This document shows, piece by piece, positions 38,454 through 46,838 of a DNA stretch of 64,000 bases; the first letter of the stretch is position 1, and every line of letters starts with the position of its first letter. Source of the DNA: Mucilaginibacter gossypiicola. Lineage in GTDB: Bacteria > Bacteroidota > Bacteroidia > Sphingobacteriales > Sphingobacteriaceae. The notes under the pieces are model-generated. The model did not search any database. It saw only the letters and a program-made list of their open reading frames with translations, and was not told the origin of the DNA. The stretch lies in contig NZ_FOCL01000004.1 of NCBI RefSeq assembly GCF_900110105.1, forward strand, positions 62,001-126,000, written 5' to 3'. Both the position numbers and the translations under genes were made by a program.

Positions 38454-38503
38454 AGAGTAAAGGAGTTAACTTAAAGGACAACTGTAAAAGGGAGGATTGT
38501 GCG

Positions 38504-38613
38504 AATCCCCTCTTGAGAGGGGCGGAGGGGTGTGTTTCTGCTTTGATAAGCTAATCGCACAACACACCCCTGCTATCGCGCTTTCCCTTCGCGCCCCCTC
38601 TCGAGAGGGGAAT
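38504..38613. repeat. Inverted-repeat extragenic element (CCCCTCTCGAGAGGGG ends)
   Basis: Two CCCCTCT-type palindromes lie at 38507-38522 (imperfect) and 38595-38610 (perfect). Between them is an inner inverted pair at 38526-38536 and 38561-38571 (AGGGGTGTGTT and its exact complement). The gap between the isomerase-like gene and the convergent lipoprotein gene is largely this element. It contains no gene. Confidence 0.65.
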
Positions 38614-38698
38614 TTAAAAAGAAGGTTTTTAAATTAAAGAGGGTGAGTTACTTATAATAGTTTTGAGCCAACGAGTGCCCAAAATGTTTATCCCTTTC

Positions 38699-39220
38699 TT
38701 ACTTCCCTTCATAAACAAATTCTACACTGTCTTTCATCGTAAGTCCACTCATATTTTGCCCCACGTAAACTATAGTGTATTTCGATGGTTTAGTAATATC
38801 ATACGCCTTTAACAAGTCGATAGTGGTTGATAAGCTATCTTTAGGGTTAACTTTAACATAACTGCTGGCCGGTGGCGGCATGATTCTTTTGGCCATAGCA
38901 CCTTTGTATTGCATTTCCTGGCCACTTGCATCTTTAACGTCAAGGTATTTGCTCATCAAAGGTTCAAATGGAGTATGCCATTTGCAAAACTGACGGGCTG
39001 TGTCGGCATCGTTATAGACGGTGAATTTTAGTTCAACAGCGTCTCCAATTTTAACGGCAGGCTTTATTTGCATTTTGGCAAATAGGCTTGCGCTTACAGC
39101 AGGGGCAGAACTTTGATTTTTAGCAGAATCAGAACCAGCAGACGTGTTTTTTACTTTGTTAACACTACATGCCGATAACGTAAGCAGGGTTGCAGATAAG
39201 ATTATTTTGTAGTTTTTCAT
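38699..39220 (-). CDS. Lipoprotein with beta-sandwich domain of the deuterolysin-N-terminal type
   Basis: The 173-residue protein has a lipoprotein signal with lipobox LSAC (Cys near residue 18), then a Ser/Asn/Ala-rich linker. One Ig-like domain follows (about 55-170) with the pattern VELKFTVYNDADTARQFCKWHTPFEPL and PKDSLSTTIDLLKAYD. This pattern recurs in bacterial proteins near or fused to M35-type proteases; here no protease domain follows. It is probably anchored in the outer or inner membrane facing the periplasm. Function is unknown. It is transcribed alone, convergent with the isomerase-like genes. Confidence 0.65.
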   Translation of the reverse strand: MKNYKIILSATLLTLSACSVNKVKNTSAGSDSAKNQSSAPAVSASLFAKMQIKPAVKIGDAVELKFTVYNDADTARQFCKWHTPFEPLMSKYLDVKDASGQEMQYKGAMAKRIMPPPASSYVKVNPKDSLSTTIDLLKAYDITKPSKYTIVYVGQNMSGLTMKDSVEFVYEGK

Positions 39221-39323
39221 GCCGCAAAGGTAAGCACTTCAATTACCACCAGACGCTTGCTGTAGGCATTAAGGCTGAATTTAATCCTGCCTTAATATTA
39301 GGTTTCGTAATTTTGTGGGCATT

Positions 39324-40445
39324 ATGGAGCAGACGGCTTTAGTTTCGGCATTAAAACATACCAGTCCGGTTATCAAGAAAGATCAGCCGGATGACAGCTA
39401 TAAATTTCAGCCTCTGCCCGAACCATCGGGTAACTATCCATATCATTTATCTATATATGACGTAGTGCCTGATATAGCCGGTGATAAAATGGTTTTTCAT
39501 ATGGTAGGTGATACCGGAAGTATCCGTAACCCCGGGTCACAACGACGTATAGCCGGCTTGATGGCTGCGCAATACAAGAATGTTTCCGGTGCCGATAAGC
39601 CTATGTTTTTATATCATTTGGGCGATGTTGTTTACAATCACGGCGAGGCTAAAAATTATTATGACCAGTTTTTTGAGCCATATAGCCTGTATCCGGGGGC
39701 AATTTTCGCGATAGCCGGCAATCATGATAGCGATGTAAATCCGGCTGCCGAAATACCCTATCAAAGCCTTGATGCGTTTACCACAGTGTTTTGTGATACT
39801 GTTTCGCGCCCGGTAATGTTAAGCCGCAAGATCAATCGCAAAAGCATGCCGCAGCCCAATATTTACTGGACAATGGAAACGCCGCTGGCAACCATTATTG
39901 GTTTGCATACCAATGTGCCCAAGTACGGCTTTGTTACCCGCGAGCAACGCAATTGGTTTATGGAAGAGCTAAGATCGGCAGATATGCAACGTCCTGACAA
40001 AGCTATTATCCTTTGTATGCATCATGCACCTTATTCGGCCGATATTAATCATGGGGCCAGTTTGCCGATGATCGATTTTCTTGAGGGAGTTTTTGAAGAG
40101 ACGGGCATCCGGCCTGATGTAGTTTTTAGCGGGCACGTACACAACTACCAGCGTTTTAATAAGCAATATGATGATTTAACCGTGATGCCTTATATTGTTG
40201 CCGGTACCGGCGGATTTGACGAATTGCATCCGATTGCCTTGACCGACAATGAAGGGTTTACTGCCGAAGATTCCCGGTTTGATGGCGTAAGCCTTTTGCA
40301 TAGTTGCGATACCCGGCATGGCTTCCTAAAAATAAGCATCGAACGTGATGACAGAGGGATTACCCTAACCGGAGATTATTATACTGTAGCCGATGAAGAT
40401 GAAAATACATCTGTTTTAACAGATAGTTTTATTGTAAAGGTTTAA
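39324..40445 (+). CDS. Calcineurin-like metallophosphoesterase
   Basis: The ATG at 39324 gives 373 residues; a GTG three codons earlier is possible. The metal-binding blocks are all present in order: VGDTGSI, HLGDVVYNHGE, AGNHDSD, CMHHAPY and SGHVHNYQRF. These assemble a dinuclear metal site that hydrolyses phosphomonoesters or diesters. No signal peptide is evident, so it is probably cytoplasmic. It is monocistronic with a strong hairpin terminator just after it. The substrate cannot be deduced; related proteins include purple-acid-phosphatase-like and nucleotide-phosphate enzymes. Confidence 0.82.
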   Translation: MEQTALVSALKHTSPVIKKDQPDDSYKFQPLPEPSGNYPYHLSIYDVVPDIAGDKMVFHMVGDTGSIRNPGSQRRIAGLMAAQYKNVSGADKPMFLYHLGDVVYNHGEAKNYYDQFFEPYSLYPGAIFAIAGNHDSDVNPAAEIPYQSLDAFTTVFCDTVSRPVMLSRKINRKSMPQPNIYWTMETPLATIIGLHTNVPKYGFVTREQRNWFMEELRSADMQRPDKAIILCMHHAPYSADINHGASLPMIDFLEGVFEETGIRPDVVFSGHVHNYQRFNKQYDDLTVMPYIVAGTGGFDELHPIALTDNEGFTAEDSRFDGVSLLHSCDTRHGFLKISIERDDRGITLTGDYYTVADEDENTSVLTDSFIVKV

Positions 40446-40456
40446 TTATGAATAAT

Positions 40457-40498
40457 AAAAAAGCCAAAGGGAAGCACTTGCTTCCCTTTGGCTTTTTT
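40457..40498. terminator. Bidirectional intrinsic terminator
   Basis: A perfect 19-bp stem (AAAAAAGCCAAAGGGAAGC and its complement) surrounds the 4-base loop ACTT, with an A run on the left and a T run on the right. It lies between two convergent genes, the phosphoesterase and the azoreductase, and can terminate both. Confidence 0.92.
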
Positions 40499-40499
40499 A

Positions 40500-41096
40500 T
40501 TAAAGCTCAATAGCTTCTATCGCTTTGGATAAAGCGGTATCCTGCAGGCTTGGCACTTTTACACCCTCAACACGGAATGTTTTAACATCTGTCATGCCTA
40601 AAAAGCCTAAAACTGTTCTTAAATAAGGCTCGGTAAAGTCATATGGTTTCATAAAGCCTTCGGAGTATACGCCGCCTGACGATATGGCCAGATATACCTT
40701 TTTGTTTTTAACCAAACCTTCAGGGCCTTTTTCACCATAGCTGAAAGTTTTACCAGCGCGGCAAATGTGGTCAATCCATGTTTTTAAGGTTGATGGAATG
40801 CCGAAGTTGTACATCGGCGTATCAATAACCAGGGCGTCTGCGCTCATGAGTTCGGCAATTGCCTCGTCCGAATTTTTTGCTGCTTCAGCAAGCTCCGGTG
40901 TCCTTTTTTCTTCAGGAGTATAAAAAGAGGTGAGGTGCGCCTCTTCCAGGTGCGGGAATGGCGTGGTGGTTAAATCATGAGTAGTTAATGTATGATCCGG
41001 ATGGGCCGATTGTAATTCATTAACAATGGCATTGCCTAATTTTACGCTGAAAGATGCTTCGCCCTGCGGGCTGCTGATTAGATGTAATATTTTCAT
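40500..41096 (-). CDS. azoR: FMN-dependent NADH:azoreductase / quinone reductase
   Basis: The ATG at 41096 gives 198 residues starting MKILHLISSPQGEASFS, which matches the flavodoxin-like fold start with the FMN phosphate loop (SPQGEASFS). A longer open frame to 41222 runs through the palindromic regulatory site and is rejected. Further family blocks are DALVIDTPMYNFGIPSTLKTWIDH (shown here in part as PMYNFGIPSTLK) and SSGGVYSEG. The enzyme would reduce azo compounds or quinones by two electrons with NADH and protect against electrophile stress. It is monocistronic and likely controlled through the palindrome 49-96 bp upstream. Confidence 0.88.
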   Translation of the reverse strand: MKILHLISSPQGEASFSVKLGNAIVNELQSAHPDHTLTTHDLTTTPFPHLEEAHLTSFYTPEEKRTPELAEAAKNSDEAIAELMSADALVIDTPMYNFGIPSTLKTWIDHICRAGKTFSYGEKGPEGLVKNKKVYLAISSGGVYSEGFMKPYDFTEPYLRTVLGFLGMTDVKTFRVEGVKVPSLQDTALSKAIEAIEL

Positions 41097-41144
41097 TGCT
41101 GTATATTTTGTAGCAGCAAAATTACCCCGGTCAACTATCAAAAA

Positions 41145-41192
41145 GATACTACTATCCTGAAGGATACCGGTATCCTTTAGGATAGTAGTATC
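41145..41192. promoter_or_regulatory. 48-bp palindromic operator upstream of azoR
   Basis: Arms 41145-41168 and 41169-41192 are reverse complements at 23 of 24 positions with no spacer. Inside are repeated GGATAGTAGTATCC-like and GGATACCGGTATCC-like sub-palindromes. This suggests two stacked dimer sites for a redox or electrophile-sensing repressor, for example of the HxlR/YodB type known to control azoreductases; the regulator is inferred and not seen in the window. Confidence 0.65.
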
Positions 41193-41370
41193 CTGATTTT
41201 TGGATATTTGTTTGAACATCAATTAGATACGGGTTGTGCCGATTTTGCCGTTATTACGCCGCGCCTAAATTATAGAGTTTGAAGAAGAGTAAGCTCTGCC
41301 GCCTGGCTATCCATTTTAAAAAGTTTGTTTTTGATGAAATTTACAGGTTTTATGTTCTTTTAACCTATTC

Positions 41371-41419
41371 ATTACCACGTATTTATACGTGCCTTAATTG
41401 CGTATAAATACGTGGTAAT
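41371..41419. promoter_or_regulatory. Perfect 19-bp inverted repeat upstream of the eCIS operon
   Basis: Arms 41371-41389 (ATTACCACGTATTTATACG) and 41401-41419 (CGTATAAATACGTGGTAAT) are exact reverse complements around 11 bp. Each arm contains ACGTATTTATACG, itself nearly palindromic. The element ends 96 bp before the first eCIS start codon. No T tract follows, so an operator is more likely than a terminator. Confidence 0.6.
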
Positions 41420-41515
41420 TAGCGTGCATACACTTGCATGTTACTAAAGCCTGATGCCCAACTTTGGTATAACATCAGCAGCCAAACTGCAACCACCTAT
41501 AAACATCTAATTATC

Positions 41516-42100
41516 ATGATTTACCAAACCTTAAGCTTTTTAGCTGAGCAGTTAAATAACTATCTCAAAACAACCGACGGGAACAGCGGGCTTAGTTCAA
41601 CCTTTACCCAGCTTAAAAATGTGGCCCATCTGAGCGATGATGAGATCAAAGGTTTGGAAAATATCCTGGTGACACTGGTAAATATCTCTGAAGAGTTTAC
41701 CATGAAAAACATACCCAACTATGTGCGTAATGGCGACGATATCAATTACCGCAATGCACCTATGTACCTAAATCTGTATGTTTTGTTTTCGTCATGTCTT
41801 TTTAGCTCGTATGAAAAATCACTGATCTTTCTGTCACACATAGTTGAGTTTTTTCAGGGCAAAAACACGTTTACCAAACAAAACAGCCCTACTACAAAAG
41901 TTGGGCTCGGCGATTTTCGCCTTATACTCGATATCTACTCGCCCACATTTGAGCAGGCCAATTACCTGTGGAGCACGCTGGGTGGCAAACAATTTCCATA
42001 TGTACTATACCGAGTTCGCCTGGTTGAAATATTACGCGACAATGTAACCGAAACACGTGGCATCATTAAAAAGATAGAACTGACCGATAAACTGAGTTAA
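41516..42100 (+). CDS. eCIS tail-terminator/cap protein, DUF4255 (Pvc16/Afp16-like)
   Basis: The ATG at 41516 gives 194 residues starting MIYQTLSFLAEQLNNYL, the typical DUF4255 start; a 26-codon upstream extension is not supported. The core (NAPMYLNLYVLFSSCLF, SLIFLSHIVEFFQGKNTF) matches the family pattern of Leu/Ser/Tyr-rich helices. Pvc16-type proteins cap the distal end of the tube and sheath of eCIS particles. Here the gene opens the operon, whereas in the AFP/PVC clusters the cap gene is near the end. The next gene starts 38 bp later. Confidence 0.85.
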   Translation: MIYQTLSFLAEQLNNYLKTTDGNSGLSSTFTQLKNVAHLSDDEIKGLENILVTLVNISEEFTMKNIPNYVRNGDDINYRNAPMYLNLYVLFSSCLFSSYEKSLIFLSHIVEFFQGKNTFTKQNSPTTKVGLGDFRLILDIYSPTFEQANYLWSTLGGKQFPYVLYRVRLVEILRDNVTETRGIIKKIELTDKLS

Positions 42101-42138
42101 CGATTTGTGCGGGCGGTAAACCTATAAATTATAACCCG

Positions 42139-43323
42139 ATGGTACTTGACCTGAACTACGAAACGCTATTTGAGATTGACATCCGTCATCATTATCACCT
42201 GGATGACGGCGTAACGCTTTTCGATACGCTGAGCGCCGATGCGCGCCTGGCTATGCTGGAGCGTTATGACATAGGCAGTTTCATGAGCTTAACGCCTACC
42301 AAAGCAACAAGGGCAAAGTTTGCGGGTTTGCATATAGTTTATAAACAAACTGAAACCGGTGTTATTACCGGCATCCCGTATACTTTGAACGGTACTAAGG
42401 AACAACCGCAGATAGTTCCGGCAGATAACGAGGTGTTCAGCTTTAGTTTAGCTATTAACGATGGCCTTTTTGCCAACTACAGTTCACTGCCGTTAAAAGC
42501 GCCCGACGGAATGGTGTATTTTTTTACTAACGATCCGTCATTATCACCCCGTGTGTCACCTTTTATAACTGCCACACCAAATGTATATAAGGCGGCAACC
42601 GATTACTATCCGGGTGATATGTTGGTTGATAACCAGGCTACACCAACCAAATTGTTCATCGCCCAGAAAAAAAATAACCTCGATCCAACCGCCGGGGCCA
42701 CACCTGCAGGTAATTGGATCACCGATCCGCTGGTTAGTGGAAAACCGTTGGCTTACGCCGGCAACAGCGATCTGATCCGTCAGTGTGGGCGCGTATTTAC
42801 CTACCAGGTAACGGTTGCAAATAAAACTCCGGCATTAACTATAAAAGACAGGGCTGGTAACGTGGTGAATGTAGTTACCAGTGTAGAAACAGGCCCTCTG
42901 AATATTATAAAAGCCGACATAAGCAGTTTGCCTGAGGGCTTGTATACTGCCCACCTGGCTGATACTGGCTATACAGATGATTTTCCGTTTTACTATAGTA
43001 CAGATGCATCGGCATGGGCTTTTATTGATATCTGCGTTAAAACCAGCAATGCAGTATATAACCTTCTGCAGGCTGATACTACCCTGAAATCGCCGGTGTT
43101 TAGCTTGCGGTTCAAAAACAGGGCTACTTACTGGCGCTATATAGGTACAGCTTTTGGGGCCGCATCGGTAAGTGATAATGCGCTGCCGCTTACAAGGCAG
43201 GGTTTCATAACCGTGAAAGTGAAGGATAAAAATAATAATCTGACCACTGTCGACTTGCCTAATGCAACGGCGTCGCTCATAAAACCAGAAACCAACCAGA
43301 TTTTTTCGGACATATTTTTTTAG
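42139..43323 (+). CDS. Unrecognised eCIS-associated protein with CBM-like insert
   Basis: The 394-residue protein has no signal peptide. Residues about 1-140 and 205-390 look beta-rich; the latter half has IKDRAGNVVNVVT and FRFKNRATYWRY-like stretches (read as RFKNRATYWRYIG). Between them, about 150-195, the pattern YYPGDMLVDN..PTKLFIAQ..NLDPTAG...NW resembles the short CBM5/12-type carbohydrate-binding fold (Tyr-x-x-Gly-Asp, Tyr/Phe core, terminal Trp). It sits between the cap gene and the first sheath gene, so a cap-adaptor or sheath-end role is possible. I do not recognise the family. A fibre-like or accessory tail role is the main alternative. Confidence 0.6.
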   Translation: MVLDLNYETLFEIDIRHHYHLDDGVTLFDTLSADARLAMLERYDIGSFMSLTPTKATRAKFAGLHIVYKQTETGVITGIPYTLNGTKEQPQIVPADNEVFSFSLAINDGLFANYSSLPLKAPDGMVYFFTNDPSLSPRVSPFITATPNVYKAATDYYPGDMLVDNQATPTKLFIAQKKNNLDPTAGATPAGNWITDPLVSGKPLAYAGNSDLIRQCGRVFTYQVTVANKTPALTIKDRAGNVVNVVTSVETGPLNIIKADISSLPEGLYTAHLADTGYTDDFPFYYSTDASAWAFIDICVKTSNAVYNLLQADTTLKSPVFSLRFKNRATYWRYIGTAFGAASVSDNALPLTRQGFITVKVKDKNNNLTTVDLPNATASLIKPETNQIFSDIFF

Positions 43324-43341
43324 CAAGTAAAAAACAGTAAT

Positions 43342-44796
43342 ATGGCAACAACATACAAAACTCCGGGTGTTTACGTGGAAGAAATTCCGCTCCTACCTCC
43401 ATCGGTAGCCGAGGTTGAAACGGCTATCCCGGCCTTTATAGGCTACACACAAAATATTAGCTATAACGGGGCATCATTACAGTACAACCCTGTCAGGATC
43501 AAATCGCTTAAAGAGTACGAGCAGATTTTTGGTTTTGCCGAAAATACTTTGTTTACCACAACCGGAACAGCAACCGGTATCAAAATTAAAAAGGCGGCCG
43601 GGGTGTTTTCATTTGATGCTGCCATTGATGATCCTTATGCAGCCCTGAAATTCAGGATGTATTATTGCCTGCAGCTTTACTTTGCTAATGGCGGCGGGCC
43701 TTGTTATATCGTTTCGGCAGGGCAAACCGGTGCGGCAGTTGCTGTTGATAAAACGCTGCTTACCAATGCGCTTGCCGCAGTTCAAAAAGAAGACGAGCCC
43801 ACCATTCTGCTGTTTACCGATGCGGTAACGCTTACTGTTGCCGCAGATTACTACGGTTTATATACAGCAGCATTGGCTCAGGCCGCATTTTTACAGGATA
43901 GGGTGGTGCTTATTGACCCATATGTGGCAGTAGCCGATAAAGGCAAAAAAGCATTCGGCGATATAGCTACAGCCTTCCGCACAGCCATCGGGGTTAATAA
44001 CCTTAGTTATGGGGCCGCATATTATCCGTGGCTGCAAACCAGCATCAATTATTTCAGCAATGAAAGCAAACAGCTGATCGTTTCGGGAACCGGCGTCACT
44101 ACTGCAGATTTTCCGGCCACTGCGGTATTGCGGGATGATACCAATACCGCCAATTCTATCTATCACATCAACAGTGATCTGTATAACTATATTACGCAGC
44201 AAACCAACCTGTTCTCGGTTATTTTGCCACCGGCGGCGGCAATAGCAGGCGTGTATGCATCTGTTGATAATACCCGCGGTGTTTGGAAAGCGCCGGCAAA
44301 TGTGAGCCTCAACCTGGTATCGGCCCCAATGGTTAAAATTGACGACAGCGACCAGGAAGATATGAACGTTACCAGCACCGGTAAATCGGTAAACGCCATC
44401 AGGGCATTTTCGGGTAAAGGTGTATTGGTTTGGGGCGCGCGTACACTGGCCGGTAATGATAACGAATGGCGTTACATATCGGTAAGGCGTTTCTTTAACA
44501 TGGTTGAAGAATCGGTTAAAAACTCAACCCAGCCCTTCGTATTTGAGCCAAATGATGGTAATACCTGGGCAAAGGTGCGTGGCATGATAGCCAACTTTTT
44601 AATATTGCAATGGCGAGCAGGTGCTTTACAGGGTGCTAAGCCCGAAGATGCCTTCTTTGTGCACGTTGGCCTTGGCGAAACCATGACCTCCTTAGATATT
44701 CTTGAAGGCAGGCTCATTGTTGAGGTGGGTATGGCTGTGGTTCGTCCGGCCGAGTTTATCATTCTGCGTTTCAGTCATAAAATGGTTCAATCTTAA
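43342..44796 (+). CDS. eCIS contractile sheath protein, short form
   Basis: The 484-residue protein opens with TYKTPGVYVEEIPLLPPSV, the universal phage-tail-sheath start. It ends with the conserved sheath core (GVWKAPANVSLN, NEWRYISVRRFFNMVEESV, ILQWRAGALQGAKPEDAFFV, PAEFIILRFSHKM). The N-terminal strand and C-terminal end interlock neighbouring subunits in such sheaths. Contraction drives the tube into a target. It follows the 394-residue gene by 18 bp and is followed by a longer paralogue after 11 bp, so the particle probably uses two sheath types, as in AFP/PVC. Confidence 0.95.
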   Translation: MATTYKTPGVYVEEIPLLPPSVAEVETAIPAFIGYTQNISYNGASLQYNPVRIKSLKEYEQIFGFAENTLFTTTGTATGIKIKKAAGVFSFDAAIDDPYAALKFRMYYCLQLYFANGGGPCYIVSAGQTGAAVAVDKTLLTNALAAVQKEDEPTILLFTDAVTLTVAADYYGLYTAALAQAAFLQDRVVLIDPYVAVADKGKKAFGDIATAFRTAIGVNNLSYGAAYYPWLQTSINYFSNESKQLIVSGTGVTTADFPATAVLRDDTNTANSIYHINSDLYNYITQQTNLFSVILPPAAAIAGVYASVDNTRGVWKAPANVSLNLVSAPMVKIDDSDQEDMNVTSTGKSVNAIRAFSGKGVLVWGARTLAGNDNEWRYISVRRFFNMVEESVKNSTQPFVFEPNDGNTWAKVRGMIANFLILQWRAGALQGAKPEDAFFVHVGLGETMTSLDILEGRLIVEVGMAVVRPAEFIILRFSHKMVQS

Positions 44797-44807
44797 ATCA
44801 ATTAGTC

Positions 44808-46799
44808 ATGGCTTATAAAACACCCGGAGTTTACGTGCAGGAGATTGCACTGTTTCCGCCATCAGTTGCCCAGGTTGAAACCGCTATACCTGCCTTTATT
44901 GGGTTTACAGCCTTTGCCCTAACCCCCGAAGGTAAATCGCTGGTGAATGTACCAACCCGCATAAAGTCGTTACTGGAGTTTGAAAGTTTATTTGGGGGCG
45001 ACTATGTATCCACAACCGTTAAGGTTACTGTTAACCCGGCTACAAACCAAATCCTGAACGTAGTACCCGATAAGCGCTTTCTGTTGTATGTATCGCTAAG
45101 ACAATACTTTGATAATGGTGGCGGGCCATGTTATATTGTTTCGGTTGGAGATTTTTCAGCAGCGGTAACAGCAGCTCCTATATCTGGAGGTATTGATACG
45201 CTTTCGGCCGAGGATGAGCCTACGCTGATCCTTTTCCCTGATGCGGTTCAATTGTTAGCCGGTGGTAATCCCGACCTTGTTGGCTTTAGCGGTTTGCAAA
45301 CCAAAGCATTAGCCCTGTGCGCTACCATGCAGGATAGGTTTTCGATACTTGACGTTTTGCAGGGCGATAAACGTCAGGATACAACCAATAAGCCTATAGA
45401 TAATTTCCGAAGTTCGATAGGGATCAATAACCTAAACTACGGTGCAGCTTATTACCCATGGATCATTACAAGCTACGATGTTAACGTTGATTTCAGGCAG
45501 CTGGAACTTTGGAATAATGCCGCTACACCGGCCAAGATCACCAATTATGATAGTTTTTCAAAAAGTCCCGCCGAGAAAACGCTGGTAACCAACCTGCAAA
45601 GCGCAATAAAGGATACGGATAAAGTAACCGGCCTGGTTTTTACTGCGGCTGCAGATGCAACAGCATTAAGAACTACCGGCACTGATGCTGTAACGGCAAA
45701 ATTAACTGCGCTGGCAAACAACATTGCACAAAACGTAACACCTGATGTGCAGTTAACTGCTTACCTGGATTTATTAGCAGCAATTGTAACGGCCGGGAAA
45801 AAAGCCAAAGACGCACCGGCAGTTGGCGCGCTTTATGGCAAAGACATTGACGCGTTAAGCAAAGATGCCAAGCTTGAAGCTGCTATCACCAATCTGATTG
45901 CCTATGAAAAAAATGCCAAGGTAGCTGCCAATACTACTGCTGGCCGTACCCCGGCAACTGCATATTCGGTGTTGGATGGCACGCCGTGGGTAAACAATTC
46001 AACCTTTGCAGCGATAGTGGCTAATGCCGACAATTTTACTAAGGATGCAGCAGGAGCACTATCAATTGTACAGGCATTAAGTGATACCGTTGCTACTATC
46101 CTTACAGGTTTGGGCGGTTTAATTAACGGCGCATTGTTTTATGAAAACCTTGCCGAGCAGGCCTTGTTTTCGGGCAATGTATTTTTTGGTGCGGCAAACT
46201 CTGCAGTAACGCTTAAAATGAGCACCATCCCGCCATCAGGGGCAATTGCCGGGGTTTATGCCAATGTTGATGGCTCTCGCGGCGTTTGGAAAGCGCCTGC
46301 CAACGTAAGTCTTAACAACGTGATTGGCCCTGCTGTAAAAATAGACAACAGCGATCAGGACGATATGAACGTTACTGCTACCGGTAAATCAATTAATGCT
46401 ATCAGGGCCTTCGCCGGCCGCGGAACTTTGGTTTGGGGCGCGCGTACCTTAACCGGTAATGATAACGAATGGCGCTACATCCCGGTAAGGCGGTTCTTCA
46501 TTATGGTTGAAGAATCTGTTAAAAAAGCTACCTATCCTTTCGTGTTTGAAAATAACGATGCCAACACCTGGACAAAAGTAAGGGTGATGATCCAGAACTT
46601 TTTAACGCTGCAATGGCGTGCCGGTGCCTTACAAGGCGCTAAACCCGAAGATGCGTTTTTTGTACATGTTGGCCTTAACGAAACCATGACCGCCCTCGAC
46701 ATTTTAGAAGGCCGCATGATAGTGGAAATAGGCATGGCTGCAGTAAGGCCTGCCGAGTTCATCATCCTCCGCTTCTCACACAAAATGCAGGAGAGTTAA
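44808..46799 (+). CDS. eCIS contractile sheath protein, long form with inserted domain
   Basis: The 663-residue protein has the same N-terminal YKTPGVYVQEIALFPPSV and C-terminal core (GVWKAPANVSLNNV, NEWRYIPVRRFF, TLQWRAGALQGAKPEDAFFV) as its neighbour. It is about 180 residues longer. The extra sequence lies at about 225-440 (nucleotides 45480-46130) and is Ala/Thr/Asp-rich and mostly helical by appearance, with no recognisable domain. In sheath proteins such insertions face outward, so it may decorate the particle. The 11-bp spacing to the short sheath indicates stoichiometric co-expression. Confidence 0.93.
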   Translation: MAYKTPGVYVQEIALFPPSVAQVETAIPAFIGFTAFALTPEGKSLVNVPTRIKSLLEFESLFGGDYVSTTVKVTVNPATNQILNVVPDKRFLLYVSLRQYFDNGGGPCYIVSVGDFSAAVTAAPISGGIDTLSAEDEPTLILFPDAVQLLAGGNPDLVGFSGLQTKALALCATMQDRFSILDVLQGDKRQDTTNKPIDNFRSSIGINNLNYGAAYYPWIITSYDVNVDFRQLELWNNAATPAKITNYDSFSKSPAEKTLVTNLQSAIKDTDKVTGLVFTAAADATALRTTGTDAVTAKLTALANNIAQNVTPDVQLTAYLDLLAAIVTAGKKAKDAPAVGALYGKDIDALSKDAKLEAAITNLIAYEKNAKVAANTTAGRTPATAYSVLDGTPWVNNSTFAAIVANADNFTKDAAGALSIVQALSDTVATILTGLGGLINGALFYENLAEQALFSGNVFFGAANSAVTLKMSTIPPSGAIAGVYANVDGSRGVWKAPANVSLNNVIGPAVKIDNSDQDDMNVTATGKSINAIRAFAGRGTLVWGARTLTGNDNEWRYIPVRRFFIMVEESVKKATYPFVFENNDANTWTKVRVMIQNFLTLQWRAGALQGAKPEDAFFVHVGLNETMTALDILEGRMIVEIGMAAVRPAEFIILRFSHKMQES

Positions 46800-46838
46800 T
46801 TAAATCAAATCTGTTGAATTTCATTTAAAACAAATAAA

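Larger units (their letters stand above)
41097..41515. other. Divergent regulatory gap between azoR and the eCIS operon
   Basis: This 419-bp region has no gene. It holds the 48-bp palindrome at 41145-41192 on the azoR side and the perfect 19-bp inverted repeat at 41371-41419 on the eCIS side. The rest is AT-rich and must include the two divergent promoters. Confidence 0.6.

Noticed and set aside
41097..41222. Upstream extension of the azoreductase frame
   Set aside because: It runs through the palindromic site and adds residues foreign to the family; the ATG at 41096 gives the standard N-terminus.
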